From contig NZ_PVZG01000002.1 of NCBI RefSeq assembly GCF_003002065.1, forward strand, positions 434,001 to 498,000: 64,000 nucleotides of DNA, given 5' to 3'. Below the pieces are notes generated by a model, which was given only the letters and a program-made list of their open reading frames with translations, was not told the origin of the DNA and did not search any database. Positions 9,560-17,530 of the stretch are shown one piece after another. The position numbers and the translations under genes are program-made. The DNA comes from Pseudosporangium ferrugineum (lineage in GTDB: Bacteria; Actinomycetota; Actinomycetes; Mycobacteriales; Micromonosporaceae). How positions within the stretch are numbered: the stretch's first letter is position 1; each line of letters opens with the position of its first letter.

Positions 9560-9596
9560 TACCGTACGATGTACCTCATGGATACACCGTACGGTA
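9560..9596. promoter_or_regulatory. TetR operator between monooxygenase and tetR genes
   Basis: Two 14-bp arms, TACCGTACGATGTA (9560-9573) and TACACCGTACGGTA (9583-9596), are inverted repeats of each other at 13 of 14 positions with a 9-bp spacer. The element lies 11 bp upstream of the monooxygenase start and covers the first possible ATG codons (9569, 9578) of the TetR gene. The seen symmetry and the divergent TetR/flavoenzyme arrangement indicate an autorepressed operator. Confidence 0.75.
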
Positions 9597-10315
9597 GCGA
9601 AGTCGTGCCCGTCTGGGAACGCCCCGAGCCCCGGCCGCGGGCGGCGCCGGTGCCGTTGAGCCGCGACCTGATCGCCACCGTGGCGATCCGGCTCGCCGAC
9701 GAGCACGGCCTCGACGGCCTGTCGGTCCGCAAGCTCGCGAAGGAGCTCGGCGTCGGCCCGATGCGGCTCTACGACTACGTGCGCGGCCGGTCCGAGCTGC
9801 TGGACCTGATGGTCGACGTGGTGTACGCCCCGATCGCCGAGGCCGGCCGGCAGTCCGGCTGGCGCGAGACGGTGCTGGCCGTCGCGCAGGCCACCCGCGC
9901 GGCCGCCCTCGAGCACGAGTGGTTCGCCGACCTGCTCGGCGGGCGGCCCCACCTGGGGCCGCACGGGCTCGCGGTGGCCGAGGCGATGGCGGCGGCGCTG
10001 AGCCGGGCCCCCGCCGTGCGTGGCATCGACGATCTTCAGCGGGCCCTCGGCGCCCTCAACGCCTTCCTCGTCGGCGCCGTCCGCCGGGAGGTCACCGAGC
10101 GGCGCACCGTCCGCGCGACCGGCACCGACGAGGCCGCCTTCCAGACCGGGCTCGGCCCCTACCTGAGCCGCATGCTGGAGACCGGCCGCTATCCCACGGT
10201 CGCCCGGCTCGTCATCGAGGGCGCCCACCTCGACCCGGCGGAGAGCTTCGCCCACAACCTGACCACCGTGGTGGACGGCCTCGCCGGTGGGTCGACGCGG
10301 CGCGTCAGAAGATGA
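9569..10315 (+). CDS. TetR family transcriptional regulator
   Basis: A 248-residue one-component repressor. The N-terminal helix-turn-helix covers about residues 31-77 (LSRDLIATVAIRLADEHG, then LSVRKLAKELGVGPMRLYDY), and the rest is a helical ligand-binding domain. It probably senses a substrate of the divergent FAD monooxygenase. The start is uncertain: ATG codons at 9569 and 9578 lie inside the inverted repeat. A GTG at 9605 would place the whole operator upstream of the coding region and lose only a poorly conserved N-terminal dozen residues. No start has a good ribosome binding site. The 3' end overlaps the convergent membrane-protein gene by 11 nt. Confidence 0.85.
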   Translation: MYLMDTPYGSEVVPVWERPEPRPRAAPVPLSRDLIATVAIRLADEHGLDGLSVRKLAKELGVGPMRLYDYVRGRSELLDLMVDVVYAPIAEAGRQSGWRETVLAVAQATRAAALEHEWFADLLGGRPHLGPHGLAVAEAMAAALSRAPAVRGIDDLQRALGALNAFLVGAVRREVTERRTVRATGTDEAAFQTGLGPYLSRMLETGRYPTVARLVIEGAHLDPAESFAHNLTTVVDGLAGGSTRRVRR

Positions 10316-11801
10316 TCGGCGGCCGGACCGGGGGTCGCACCGGCGGCGGCCGGACCGGAGGCCGGACCGGGGGACGCACCGGCGGCGGCCGGAAATACGG
10401 ATCGCTGAAGCCCGGCGGGCGGTAGTACTCGGGCGGTGGCACGTAGGGTCGGATGGGCGGCAGCCGCAGGTCGGGGACCTTCGGCACCCCGCCGAGCCGC
10501 GGCGGCGCCGCCCTGCGGGCCGCCGCCTCCCGGGCCGCGCGCACCCGCGTCACCGACCGGTCGATCTCGATGCTGCCCGCTTGCAGGTTCGTCATCAGCA
10601 GACGCCGGAGCTCCACCTGCCGGTTCGCGTCCGCGGCATGCCGCGCCACCGGCTCGCCGACGTCGGTGCGGGCGACGATGTCCGTGGCCTCCCGGACGAC
10701 CGCGGCGGGCAGGTTCCGCGCGCCGCTGAGCGCCCGGGCGAGCAGCCGGTCGTACGCCCGCGCCAGCCGGTCCTGGAGCGTCCGGTCGATCGCCTCGGCG
10801 AACGCCTGGACGAGCGGCTCGGTGATCGGCGCCGCCTCGAACAGCGGCTTGGCCACCTGCAACAGGCGCTCGCTGACCAGCTTCTCCAGCTGGAGGGTGA
10901 CCTTCTTGCGGCCGTCCGCGACGAGGTCGACGCCGGGCTCGGGCAGCGCGGCGGCCGGCGTGCGACCGGCGGCCACCTCCGCGGGGCTCACCCGGTCGGG
11001 CAGGCCGGCGCGGGCGGTGCCGTCGACCCGGAGCTCGGCGGGCAGCGCGCCGGCGCGGGCCCGGCGGGCCGCCTCCGCGGCCAGGGTCCGTTCCAGCGCG
11101 GCGTTGCGGACCCCGTACTCGGTGCGGGCCTGGGCGGACCGCGCCTGGAGGCGGTCGAGCAGGTCGCTGATCGTCGTCTCGCGGGAGAGGGCATCGGCGT
11201 ACGCCGGACCCAGCCCGGTCCGGATCTTGTCGAAGAGGCGGCCGGCCACCTCCCGGTTCAACGCCGTGTCGAGGTCGCGGCTGACCTCCGCGTACCCCTG
11301 CTGGGCCACCTTCAGGCGCAGCCGCAGGTCCGTCGCGGGCGTGCCGAGCTGCATCCCGAACAGGGTGAACGCGGCCAGCGTGGCCAGCCCGGCGGCGATC
11401 GGCCCGGTGTAGCGGGTGTACGCGTCCGCGCCGCGGTGCAGGGCCGCCGCGGCCCGCTCCCGCCGGGTGATCAGCAGGCAGGTCAGCACGTGCACCGCGA
11501 GCAGCAGGAGCAGCACCTCGGGCTCGGTCAGCTTGAGATGGTCGGCGAAGAACCCCGACACCGCCTCGAAGCGGCGCTGCCAGGCGAGGAGGGTGCCCGC
11601 GGAGAGGTCGTCGCCGGCCACCCGCACCACCGCGTCGAGCAGGCAGTACGCCGTGGTGGCGGCGCCGATCGGGATCAGGTACAGCACCCCGTACGCGGCC
11701 AGGTGGTAGCGCAGGCCCTCGGGCGGGACGCGGCGGGTGTACCGCCGGCACCACCGCACGAGGACCCACAGTGCGCCGGCCGCGAGCCAGTACGGGGTCA
11801 T
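10305..11801 (-). CDS. Membrane protein with helical domain and proline-arginine repeat tail
   Basis: A 498-residue protein not assigned to a family. Up to about residue 150 there are about four or five membrane segments (MTPYWLAAGALWVLV, YGVLYLIPIGAATTAYCLL, LLLLLAVHVLTCLLI, GLATLAAFTLFGMQL). A long Arg/Ala/Glu-rich, probably coiled-coil, region follows to about 440. The last 60 residues are Pro/Tyr/Arg-rich and end in repeats of RPPV or RPPPV before RPPIIF. The start is either ATG 11801 (GGAGGA very close) or GTG 11837. The gene is 51 nt downstream of the amidohydrolase gene on the same strand. Function is unknown; the tail could bind peptidoglycan or a partner protein. Confidence 0.7.
   Translation of the reverse strand: MTPYWLAAGALWVLVRWCRRYTRRVPPEGLRYHLAAYGVLYLIPIGAATTAYCLLDAVVRVAGDDLSAGTLLAWQRRFEAVSGFFADHLKLTEPEVLLLLLAVHVLTCLLITRRERAAAALHRGADAYTRYTGPIAAGLATLAAFTLFGMQLGTPATDLRLRLKVAQQGYAEVSRDLDTALNREVAGRLFDKIRTGLGPAYADALSRETTISDLLDRLQARSAQARTEYGVRNAALERTLAAEAARRARAGALPAELRVDGTARAGLPDRVSPAEVAAGRTPAAALPEPGVDLVADGRKKVTLQLEKLVSERLLQVAKPLFEAAPITEPLVQAFAEAIDRTLQDRLARAYDRLLARALSGARNLPAAVVREATDIVARTDVGEPVARHAADANRQVELRRLLMTNLQAGSIEIDRSVTRVRAAREAAARRAAPPRLGGVPKVPDLRLPPIRPYVPPPEYYRPPGFSDPYFRPPPVRPPVRPPVRPPPVRPPVRPPIIF
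10317..10400. repeat. Tandem repeats encoding the RPPV/RPPPV tail
   Basis: Short GC-rich direct repeats of ggccggaccggggg/cgcaccggcggc type, with a period near 12-15 bp. On the minus strand they encode the Arg-Pro-Pro-Val repeats at the C-terminus of the membrane protein. They start immediately beyond the TetR stop codon. Confidence 0.7.
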
Positions 11802-11852
11802 TCCTCCATGGAAGCCTCCACAGTGGTGGCCGTCCACCCCGTACGGGTGCTG

Positions 11853-13058
11853 CTATCCGACAGCGACCTCCCGGCCGCGGGCGAGGACCCACCGGACGGT
11901 GCGCAGCGCGGCCGGGTCGGCGAGCGGATCACCGTCCACCGCCACCAGATCGGCGTCGAAGCCCGCGGCGACGCGCCCCTTGCGCGACCCGAGCCCGCAG
12001 GCCGTGGCCGCGACGGAGGTGACCGCGCGCAGCGCCCCGGCCGGGCCCAGCAGCACGTCGGCGGCCAGGGCGACCGCGAACGGCAGCACGTCGTGCGGCT
12101 TGGTGTTCTCGATGCCCGCGTCCGTGCCCACGAGCATCCGTGCGCCGGCCGCGTGCAGGCCGCGGAAGTTCGCGACGATCCCCGGCGTGCGCGCCCGGAC
12201 CGCGGCCGAGGGCGCCGCTCCGGGGACCGGCACGTTGCCGACGGTGATCCCCACGGCGACCCCGCTGCGCGCGATGCGGCCGAGGAGCTCGCCCGGCTCG
12301 TCGACGCCGTCGGCGCTCCAGAACGTCACGTGCTCCAGGCCGTCCACCCCGGCGTCCAGCGACTCCCGGATGGCCGCGGTGCCGTGGGCGTGCGCGACGA
12401 CCGGCAGGCCGAGCCGGTGCGCCTCGTCCACCGCGGCCCGCAGCACGTCCGGCGGGAACTGGGACACCTCCTGGCGGGTGCCCGGGGTCAGCCGGCCGCC
12501 GCTGGCCATCACCTTGACGACGTCGGCGCCGCGTGCGGCGCGGTCGGCCACGGCGGCCCGTACCGCGTCCGGCGACGGCTCGACCCCACCGCCGAGGAAG
12601 TGGCAGTGCCCGGCCGGGGTGGTGACCGGCGGCCCGGCGGCGACGATCGTGGGCAGGTCGTCGCGGCCGCGCAGCCGCAGCGAGAGATGGCGCAGGTCGC
12701 CGAGATCCCGGACGGTGGTGATGCCGGCGCGCAGGGCGGTGCGGGCGGCCCCGGTCATGGCCGCGACGACGGCGTCGTCGTCGCCGTCCCGGGCGGCCAG
12801 GGCGGCGACCGGGTCGGCGCCCGCGTCGAGAGCGAGGTGCAGGTGGGTGTCGATCAGGCCCGGCAGCAGGGTCGCTCCCGGCAGCTCCACCACCCGCGCG
12901 TACGGCGGCGGGGCTGCGCCACTGTCGACGGCGGTGATGGTCGCACCGTCCACCATGACCAGCGGGTCGGGCCGGAGGGTGCCCGTGACGCCGTCGAAGA
13001 GGGCCGCGGCCCGGACCGCCAGCGGAGCGGGCCGCCCGGTCACCCGTGAAGTGATCAC
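11853..13058 (-). CDS. Amidohydrolase (imidazolonepropionase/prolidase-like)
   Basis: A 401-residue metal-dependent hydrolase. The binuclear metal site reads in order: DTHLHLAL (HxH), VVKVMASGG (bridging lysine), VVAHAHG (His), GLEHVTFW (His) and VGTDAGIE (Asp). The N- and C-terminal beta strands form the small composite domain (LPGATLLPGLID; AGFDADLVAVDGDPL). Members cleave cyclic amides or dipeptides; the substrate here is unknown. GTG 13058 was chosen because it comes right before the small-domain strand. It is on the same strand as, and 23 nt from, the glycosyltransferase cluster end and may be its last transcription unit. Confidence 0.88.
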   Translation of the reverse strand: MITSRVTGRPAPLAVRAAALFDGVTGTLRPDPLVMVDGATITAVDSGAAPPPYARVVELPGATLLPGLIDTHLHLALDAGADPVAALAARDGDDDAVVAAMTGAARTALRAGITTVRDLGDLRHLSLRLRGRDDLPTIVAAGPPVTTPAGHCHFLGGGVEPSPDAVRAAVADRAARGADVVKVMASGGRLTPGTRQEVSQFPPDVLRAAVDEAHRLGLPVVAHAHGTAAIRESLDAGVDGLEHVTFWSADGVDEPGELLGRIARSGVAVGITVGNVPVPGAAPSAAVRARTPGIVANFRGLHAAGARMLVGTDAGIENTKPHDVLPFAVALAADVLLGPAGALRAVTSVAATACGLGSRKGRVAAGFDADLVAVDGDPLADPAALRTVRWVLARGREVAVG

Positions 13059-13081
13059 GGGGACACGGTAGTGCCGCGCGG

Positions 13082-14233
13082 CTATCCGACCGGCAGGGCG
13101 GCGGTGGTCCCGTAGGCCCGCGCGGTCACCGCCGCGGCGCGGTCCCAGCCGAGGCGGTCGCGCACCGAGCGGACGCCGGCCTGGGCGTACCGGCGCCACG
13201 CGAGCTCGTCGGTGAGCAGTTCGGCGAGGGCCGCGGCCAGCGCCGCCGGGTTCGCCGGGGGCACCGCCACGCCGTTGACGCCCGGTTCGAGCACCGCGCG
13301 TACGCAGGCCACGTCCGTCGCCACCACCGGGAGCCCGACGCTCATCGCCTCGGCGACCGCCATCGCCGGCGGCGAGGTGGTGTAGTCGAACTTGAACGGC
13401 CAGGTGCCGACCTGCGCGGCGGCGAGCTCGGCCAGCAGGTCGGGCACGGTCTCGGTGACCACCTCGACGCCCTCGGCGGAGCCCGCGCGGGCCAGGATGG
13501 CCGGCAGCTCCGGGCGGGGGATGAGCAGCAGCCGCAGCCGGGCGCCGGGAACCCGGGCGCGCACCGCGGGGAACGCGGCGAGCAGGGTGTCCAGGCCGCG
13601 CACGCTCTCGGCGCGCCCGGCGAACACGATCGTGGGGCGGTCGGCGGTGAAGCGGGCCCGGCGGTCGTCGGCGGGCGCGCCCGAGGGCAGGCGGGTCACG
13701 GTCAGGCCGGGCCGGCCGCCCAGCCGGCCGGCGACCCTCGGGTCGGGCGTCAGGACGGTGGTCACGCCGGCGCGGCGCAGCGCTGCCGCGGCCAGCGCCG
13801 GCGGCAGCAGCGTGGTCAGCGCCACCCGCGGCTGCAGGACGTTCGAGGCCCGCATCTCGGCCACCGTCGCCCGGCGCCAGGCCGCCGGTCCGGGCACGGT
13901 CGGCCAGGCGTACGCGGTGAGCACCACCGGGTACGGCCGCAGCACCGGCATCGCCGCCTGCACCGGCCCGAGCGCCCCCGCGTGCAGGTGCACCACGTCG
14001 GGCCGGATCCGGGCCAGCACCCCGGCCAGCGCCGCCGTGCGCCGCAGCGGGAACGTCGCCACGCCGCCGCCCAGCTCGTGCACCCCGGCGAAGGCGTCCC
14101 GGCCGTCGTGGGCGCGGGTGGTCACCAGGTGGTGCTCGCCCGGCACCCGGCGCGCGGTCTCGGTGACCGTACGCCCCATCGCCTCGTGCGCGGAGAACTC
14201 GGCGATGAGGTGGGCGACCCGGGGCTCGGTCAC
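13082..14233 (-). CDS. Glycosyltransferase family 4 (GT-B)
   Basis: A 383-residue GT-B transferase. The N-terminal domain begins RVAHLIAEFSAHEAMGR. The C-terminal nucleotide-sugar domain shows the acceptor-site lead IVFAGRAES, a LLIPRPELPAIL strand-helix, AEAMSVGLPVVATDV (the E-x7-E region) and GVNGVAVPPANPAAL, typical of GT4. It transfers a sugar from a nucleotide donor in surface glycan assembly; donor and acceptor are unknown. GTG 14233 overlaps the stop of the preceding GT2 gene by four bases (GTGA), placing it in the operon 17425 to 13082. Confidence 0.87.
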   Translation of the reverse strand: MTEPRVAHLIAEFSAHEAMGRTVTETARRVPGEHHLVTTRAHDGRDAFAGVHELGGGVATFPLRRTAALAGVLARIRPDVVHLHAGALGPVQAAMPVLRPYPVVLTAYAWPTVPGPAAWRRATVAEMRASNVLQPRVALTTLLPPALAAAALRRAGVTTVLTPDPRVAGRLGGRPGLTVTRLPSGAPADDRRARFTADRPTIVFAGRAESVRGLDTLLAAFPAVRARVPGARLRLLLIPRPELPAILARAGSAEGVEVVTETVPDLLAELAAAQVGTWPFKFDYTTSPPAMAVAEAMSVGLPVVATDVACVRAVLEPGVNGVAVPPANPAALAAALAELLTDELAWRRYAQAGVRSVRDRLGWDRAAAVTARAYGTTAALPVG

Positions 14234-15045
14234 CGGGCGCCGCCCGGGGAGGACGCCGCGCGGCTGTCGCGGATGCCGAGCACCAGCCCCGCCGCCTCGG
14301 TGGCCTTGAGCGTGGCGAGCCCGGCGGTGAGCACCGGGTGGCGCAGAAGGCTCCCGGGCTTGCGCAGCAGGGCGGTACGCGCGAACTTGCTCCCGCTGGA
14401 ATCAGCATGCATGCGTACATACTGGTCGATCCAGCGGCCGTAGTAGCGCTTCTTCGCGAAGGTGGCCCGCAGCCGGATCCGGCCCTCGTCGTGCCAGATC
14501 CACGCCGTGACCCGGCCGACGGCGGTGATCCGGCGGGTGCGGTCGGCCAGGTCCCAGTCCTCCGCCGCGGTCAACTGCTCGTCCCAGCCGCCCAGCTCCT
14601 CGATCACCGCGCGCCGGAAGGCCCGGGGCGACTCGACCGCCGGGTCGCCGACGTACAGGTGCTTCTCGAGCTGCCGGCAGCGGGCCAGGAAGCCGTCGCC
14701 GAACGAGCGCTCGGGGATGACGAGCGCGCCGACGCCCGGGTGGGCGGTGAACTCGGCCTCGATCTGGGCCGCGATGTGCGGCTCCAGCACCATGTCGGAG
14801 TCGATGAAGACCACCACGTCGCCGCTGCTGCGCGCGGTGCCGTGGTTGCGCTGGGCGCTGCGCTCGGGGCCCCACTGGAGCACCTGGTCGGCGTGCCGGC
14901 GGGCGATCTCCGTGGTGGCGTCCGCGGACCCGTTGTCGACCACGACCACCTCGACGTCGGGGTGGTTCTGGTTACGCAGCGACGCCAGGCACGCGTCCAG
15001 CGTCCGGGCCGAGTGGTACGTCGGCACCACGAAGCTGATCCTCAT
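14230..15045 (-). CDS. Glycosyltransferase family 2 (GT-A)
   Basis: A 271-residue GT-A enzyme starting RISFVVPTYHSARTLDACL, with the nucleotide-binding VVVDNGSADATTEIA and the metal-binding FIDSDMVLEP (DxD). The following ALVIPERSFGDGFLARCR and GGWDEQLTAAEDWDLADR carry the acceptor loop and the ED motif. The C-terminal part is amphipathic, without clear membrane helices. A good ribosome binding site (aggaga) precedes ATG 15045. The 5' end lies inside the 3' end of the upstream GT4 gene (74-nt overlap), and the 3' end overlaps the next GT4 gene by 4 nt. Confidence 0.9.
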   Translation of the reverse strand: MRISFVVPTYHSARTLDACLASLRNQNHPDVEVVVVDNGSADATTEIARRHADQVLQWGPERSAQRNHGTARSSGDVVVFIDSDMVLEPHIAAQIEAEFTAHPGVGALVIPERSFGDGFLARCRQLEKHLYVGDPAVESPRAFRRAVIEELGGWDEQLTAAEDWDLADRTRRITAVGRVTAWIWHDEGRIRLRATFAKKRYYGRWIDQYVRMHADSSGSKFARTALLRKPGSLLRHPVLTAGLATLKATEAAGLVLGIRDSRAASSPGGAR

Positions 15046-16132
15046 GACTTCTCCTGTCGGGGGTTCGGGCGTGCAGTTCCACGGCGGTCAGCAGGGTGGC
15101 GGCGACGTCGTCCCAGCCGTGGGCGCCGCCGTACGGCACCGGGGCGAAGGGCTCGGCCATGCGGGCGGGCAGCAGCTCGCACAGCCAGCGGGCCAGCGCC
15201 TGCGGCTCGGGCGGCACCACGACCCCGCCGGCCGCCCGGGTGGAGTCGCGCAGCCCCGGTACGTCGTACGCGATCGTCGGCGTGCCCAGCGCGGCGGCCT
15301 CGGTGACCACCAGCCCCCAGCCCTCGCGGACGCTGGTCGACAGGTGCACGTGGGCCCGCGCCATCCGGTCGTGCTTGACCCGCTCGCTCACCCGGCCGAG
15401 GAACTCGACGCCGGGCGGCGCCGCGGCGCGCAGCTTGTCCAGCAGCGGGCCGCCGCCGATCATCCAGAGCCGCAGGCCGGGGATCTCGCGCCGGGCCAGC
15501 TCCACCGCCCGCAGGACGTCCCACGGGCGCTTGTAGCTGACCATCCGGCCGCAGAACACGGCGGTGGGCCGGTCCTCCTTGGCGACGGCGGGCAGGTCGG
15601 CGGGGGGCTCGTAACCCTCCGGCACCACGGTCACGTCGCGGGCGCCGAAGCGGGCCAGCGCGTCGCGGGTGGAGTCGGAGACGGCCAGGATCGGCGCGCC
15701 GCCCAGCCGGCGCAGCCACTCCGGCTCCAGCCGGTACCGCCCGAGGTGGGCGGCCAGCGGCGGGGCGTTGTGGTGCCAGATCTCCTCGCACGTCTGGTGC
15801 ACCAGCGCGATCGTGCGGGCGCCGTCGTCGACCCACTCGTGCGCCAGGAAGGGCACGGTGTTGGTCTCGTCCACCACCACGTCGAAGCGGCCCCGGCCGT
15901 AGCGGTCCCACCAGCGGCGGGCCTCGCGGTAGACGGTGAAGCGGTTACCGGCGCGGACGACGCGGTAGCCGTCGACGATCTCGGCGGCGGGCTTGCCGTC
16001 GACCGAGGAGGCGAACAGCGTCACCTCGTGCCCGGCCCGGGCCCACCGGCGCAGCACCTGCTCGGTGTAGACCTCCGCGCCGCCGGCGGCCGGATGGGAC
16101 AGGTCGCGCCAGTTGAGCACGAGGATGCGCAC
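14972..16132 (-). CDS. Glycosyltransferase family 4 (GT-B)
   Basis: A 386-residue GT4 enzyme. The N-terminus ILVLNWRDLSHPAAGGAEVY is the classic acceptor-domain start with the GGAE loop. The donor domain has AVFCGRMVSYKRPWDVLRAV, LWMIGGGPLLDKL, STSVREGWGLVVTEAAALG (E-x7-E) and the GLRDSTRAAGGVVVPP loop. The last 25 or so residues (from SHEDQLRG) read across the next gene's ribosome binding site and start, giving an unusual 74-nt overlap and a TAA stop that is rare in this DNA. Start GTG 16132. It is probably the second step in the same glycan pathway. Confidence 0.88.
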   Translation of the reverse strand: MRILVLNWRDLSHPAAGGAEVYTEQVLRRWARAGHEVTLFASSVDGKPAAEIVDGYRVVRAGNRFTVYREARRWWDRYGRGRFDVVVDETNTVPFLAHEWVDDGARTIALVHQTCEEIWHHNAPPLAAHLGRYRLEPEWLRRLGGAPILAVSDSTRDALARFGARDVTVVPEGYEPPADLPAVAKEDRPTAVFCGRMVSYKRPWDVLRAVELARREIPGLRLWMIGGGPLLDKLRAAAPPGVEFLGRVSERVKHDRMARAHVHLSTSVREGWGLVVTEAAALGTPTIAYDVPGLRDSTRAAGGVVVPPEPQALARWLCELLPARMAEPFAPVPYGGAHGWDDVAATLLTAVELHARTPDRRSHEDQLRGADVPLGPDAGRVPGVAA

Positions 16133-16147
16133 GGGGACCTCCGCGGG

Positions 16148-17425
16148 TCAGGCCGCGGTCGCGGCGGTACGGGAAGGATCGGCACCGCCGCCGGTCACTT
16201 GAGCGTTCGGCCGCGGGGCGCGGGCCCACCGGCGACCCTCGAGCAACGCCATGACCAGCAGCGTCGGGGCCAGGGCGGCGGCCGAGCAGGCCGCGATCTG
16301 GGTCGCCGAGCCGTGCCAGGTCTCGATGAGCGCCACCTCGAGCACCGCGCCGCACCACGGGACGGCGATCAGGCGGGAGCGCCGGGCCAGCGCCGCGTGG
16401 GTCAGCACGGTGACGAACGAGGTCAGCGCCGCCACGCCCGCCAGCGCCCGGACCAGGCCGGCCGCGTCGGCGTACCCGTCGCCGTAGAGCACGGTGAGCA
16501 CCAGGCCCGGCACCGCGACGACGACCAGCCCGCCGAGCAGGGCCGGGCCGGTCACCGCGGCGCCGCCGCCGAGCAGGGCCCGGCCGCGGCCGGCGGTGGG
16601 CCAGGCGGCGAGCAGGCGGGGGAAGACGGCCGCCATGATCCCGGCGGGCAGGGCGAGGACGGTCTTGGCCACGGTGGCCGCCGCGACGTAGGACCCGGAC
16701 GCGGCGTCGCCCAGGTGGTGCCGGGCGAGCAGCAGGTCGGCGGTGGAGAACAGGAACAGGCCGGTCACCGCGAACCCGGCGTGCGCGACCGCGCCCAGCC
16801 GCAGGCCCGTGGTGCCGTACCGGCCGGCCGGCCCGCGCAGCCGGCCGGCGGCGACGAGCAGCGCGGCCACCTCCGCGGCGACGGTGCCGGCCAGCGCGCC
16901 GGAGACGCCGAACGGCACGACCAGCGCGAGCCCCAGCGCCAGCCGGGCGACCGTACCGACCAGGTAGGTCATGGCGACGGTGCCCACCTGCCGGTCGCCG
17001 AGCAGCAGCCCGCGCGCGGCGGCCACCACGGCGGCGACCAGCAGGTACGGCGCCAGCTGCGCGGCCTCGGCCAGGGACGCCAGGTGGAAGTAGTCGCGCA
17101 GCAGCGGCGCGCCGAGCAGCACGAGCAGGGCCGGGGGCGTGGACCAGAGGGCGACCGAGCGCAGCGTACGGCGGGCCGTGTCGCGGGTCAGCCCGTGCTC
17201 GGCCACCAGGGCGGACGCGGCGGTCTGCAACGCGCCCAGCGGCACCCCGAGCATGACCATCGCGCTGAGCACCGCACCCAGGGCCCCGTACGATCCGGGG
17301 TCGAGCATCCGCCCGACGACCGAGTGGAAGGCCAGGTTGCCCGCGCTCTGCACGGCCACGGCCACGGCGATCGGCGCGGCACCCCGGGCGGCGAGGCGCG
17401 CGAAGCGGCGGGCAAGGTCGGTCAC
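16148..17425 (-). CDS. Oligosaccharide flippase-like membrane protein (MOP superfamily)
   Basis: A 425-residue polytopic protein with about 12 hydrophobic segments and almost no hydrophilic domain. It resembles Wzx/MATE-type lipid-linked oligosaccharide flippases: an N-terminal amphipathic lead, HSVVGRMLDPGSYGALGAVL in the first loop, then repeated AL-rich helices with an internal RLALGLALVVPFGVSGALAG. It would move the glycan built by the neighbouring transferases across the membrane. The chosen GTG 17425 precedes the first helix. A much longer upstream open frame is antisense to the kinase-fusion gene and was not used. It is first in the operon and diverges from 17531. Confidence 0.8.
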   Translation of the reverse strand: MTDLARRFARLAARGAAPIAVAVAVQSAGNLAFHSVVGRMLDPGSYGALGAVLSAMVMLGVPLGALQTAASALVAEHGLTRDTARRTLRSVALWSTPPALLVLLGAPLLRDYFHLASLAEAAQLAPYLLVAAVVAAARGLLLGDRQVGTVAMTYLVGTVARLALGLALVVPFGVSGALAGTVAAEVAALLVAAGRLRGPAGRYGTTGLRLGAVAHAGFAVTGLFLFSTADLLLARHHLGDAASGSYVAAATVAKTVLALPAGIMAAVFPRLLAAWPTAGRGRALLGGGAAVTGPALLGGLVVVAVPGLVLTVLYGDGYADAAGLVRALAGVAALTSFVTVLTHAALARRSRLIAVPWCGAVLEVALIETWHGSATQIAACSAAALAPTLLVMALLEGRRWARAPRPNAQVTGGGADPSRTAATAA

Positions 17426-17530
17426 ACCGTCTCTATCGACGGCTCGGCCGCCGACCTGTCCGATTTTTCGGCCTGCTCCGTCACGAAACCCGGGACCGGC
17501 TCGTGCCCCGAGGGCCATAATCGGGGTGAA

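Noticed and set aside
13043..13061. Inverted repeat CCCGTG/CACGGG around the amidohydrolase start
   Set aside because: Arms of 6 bp in GC-rich DNA are common and no regulator gene adjoins it.
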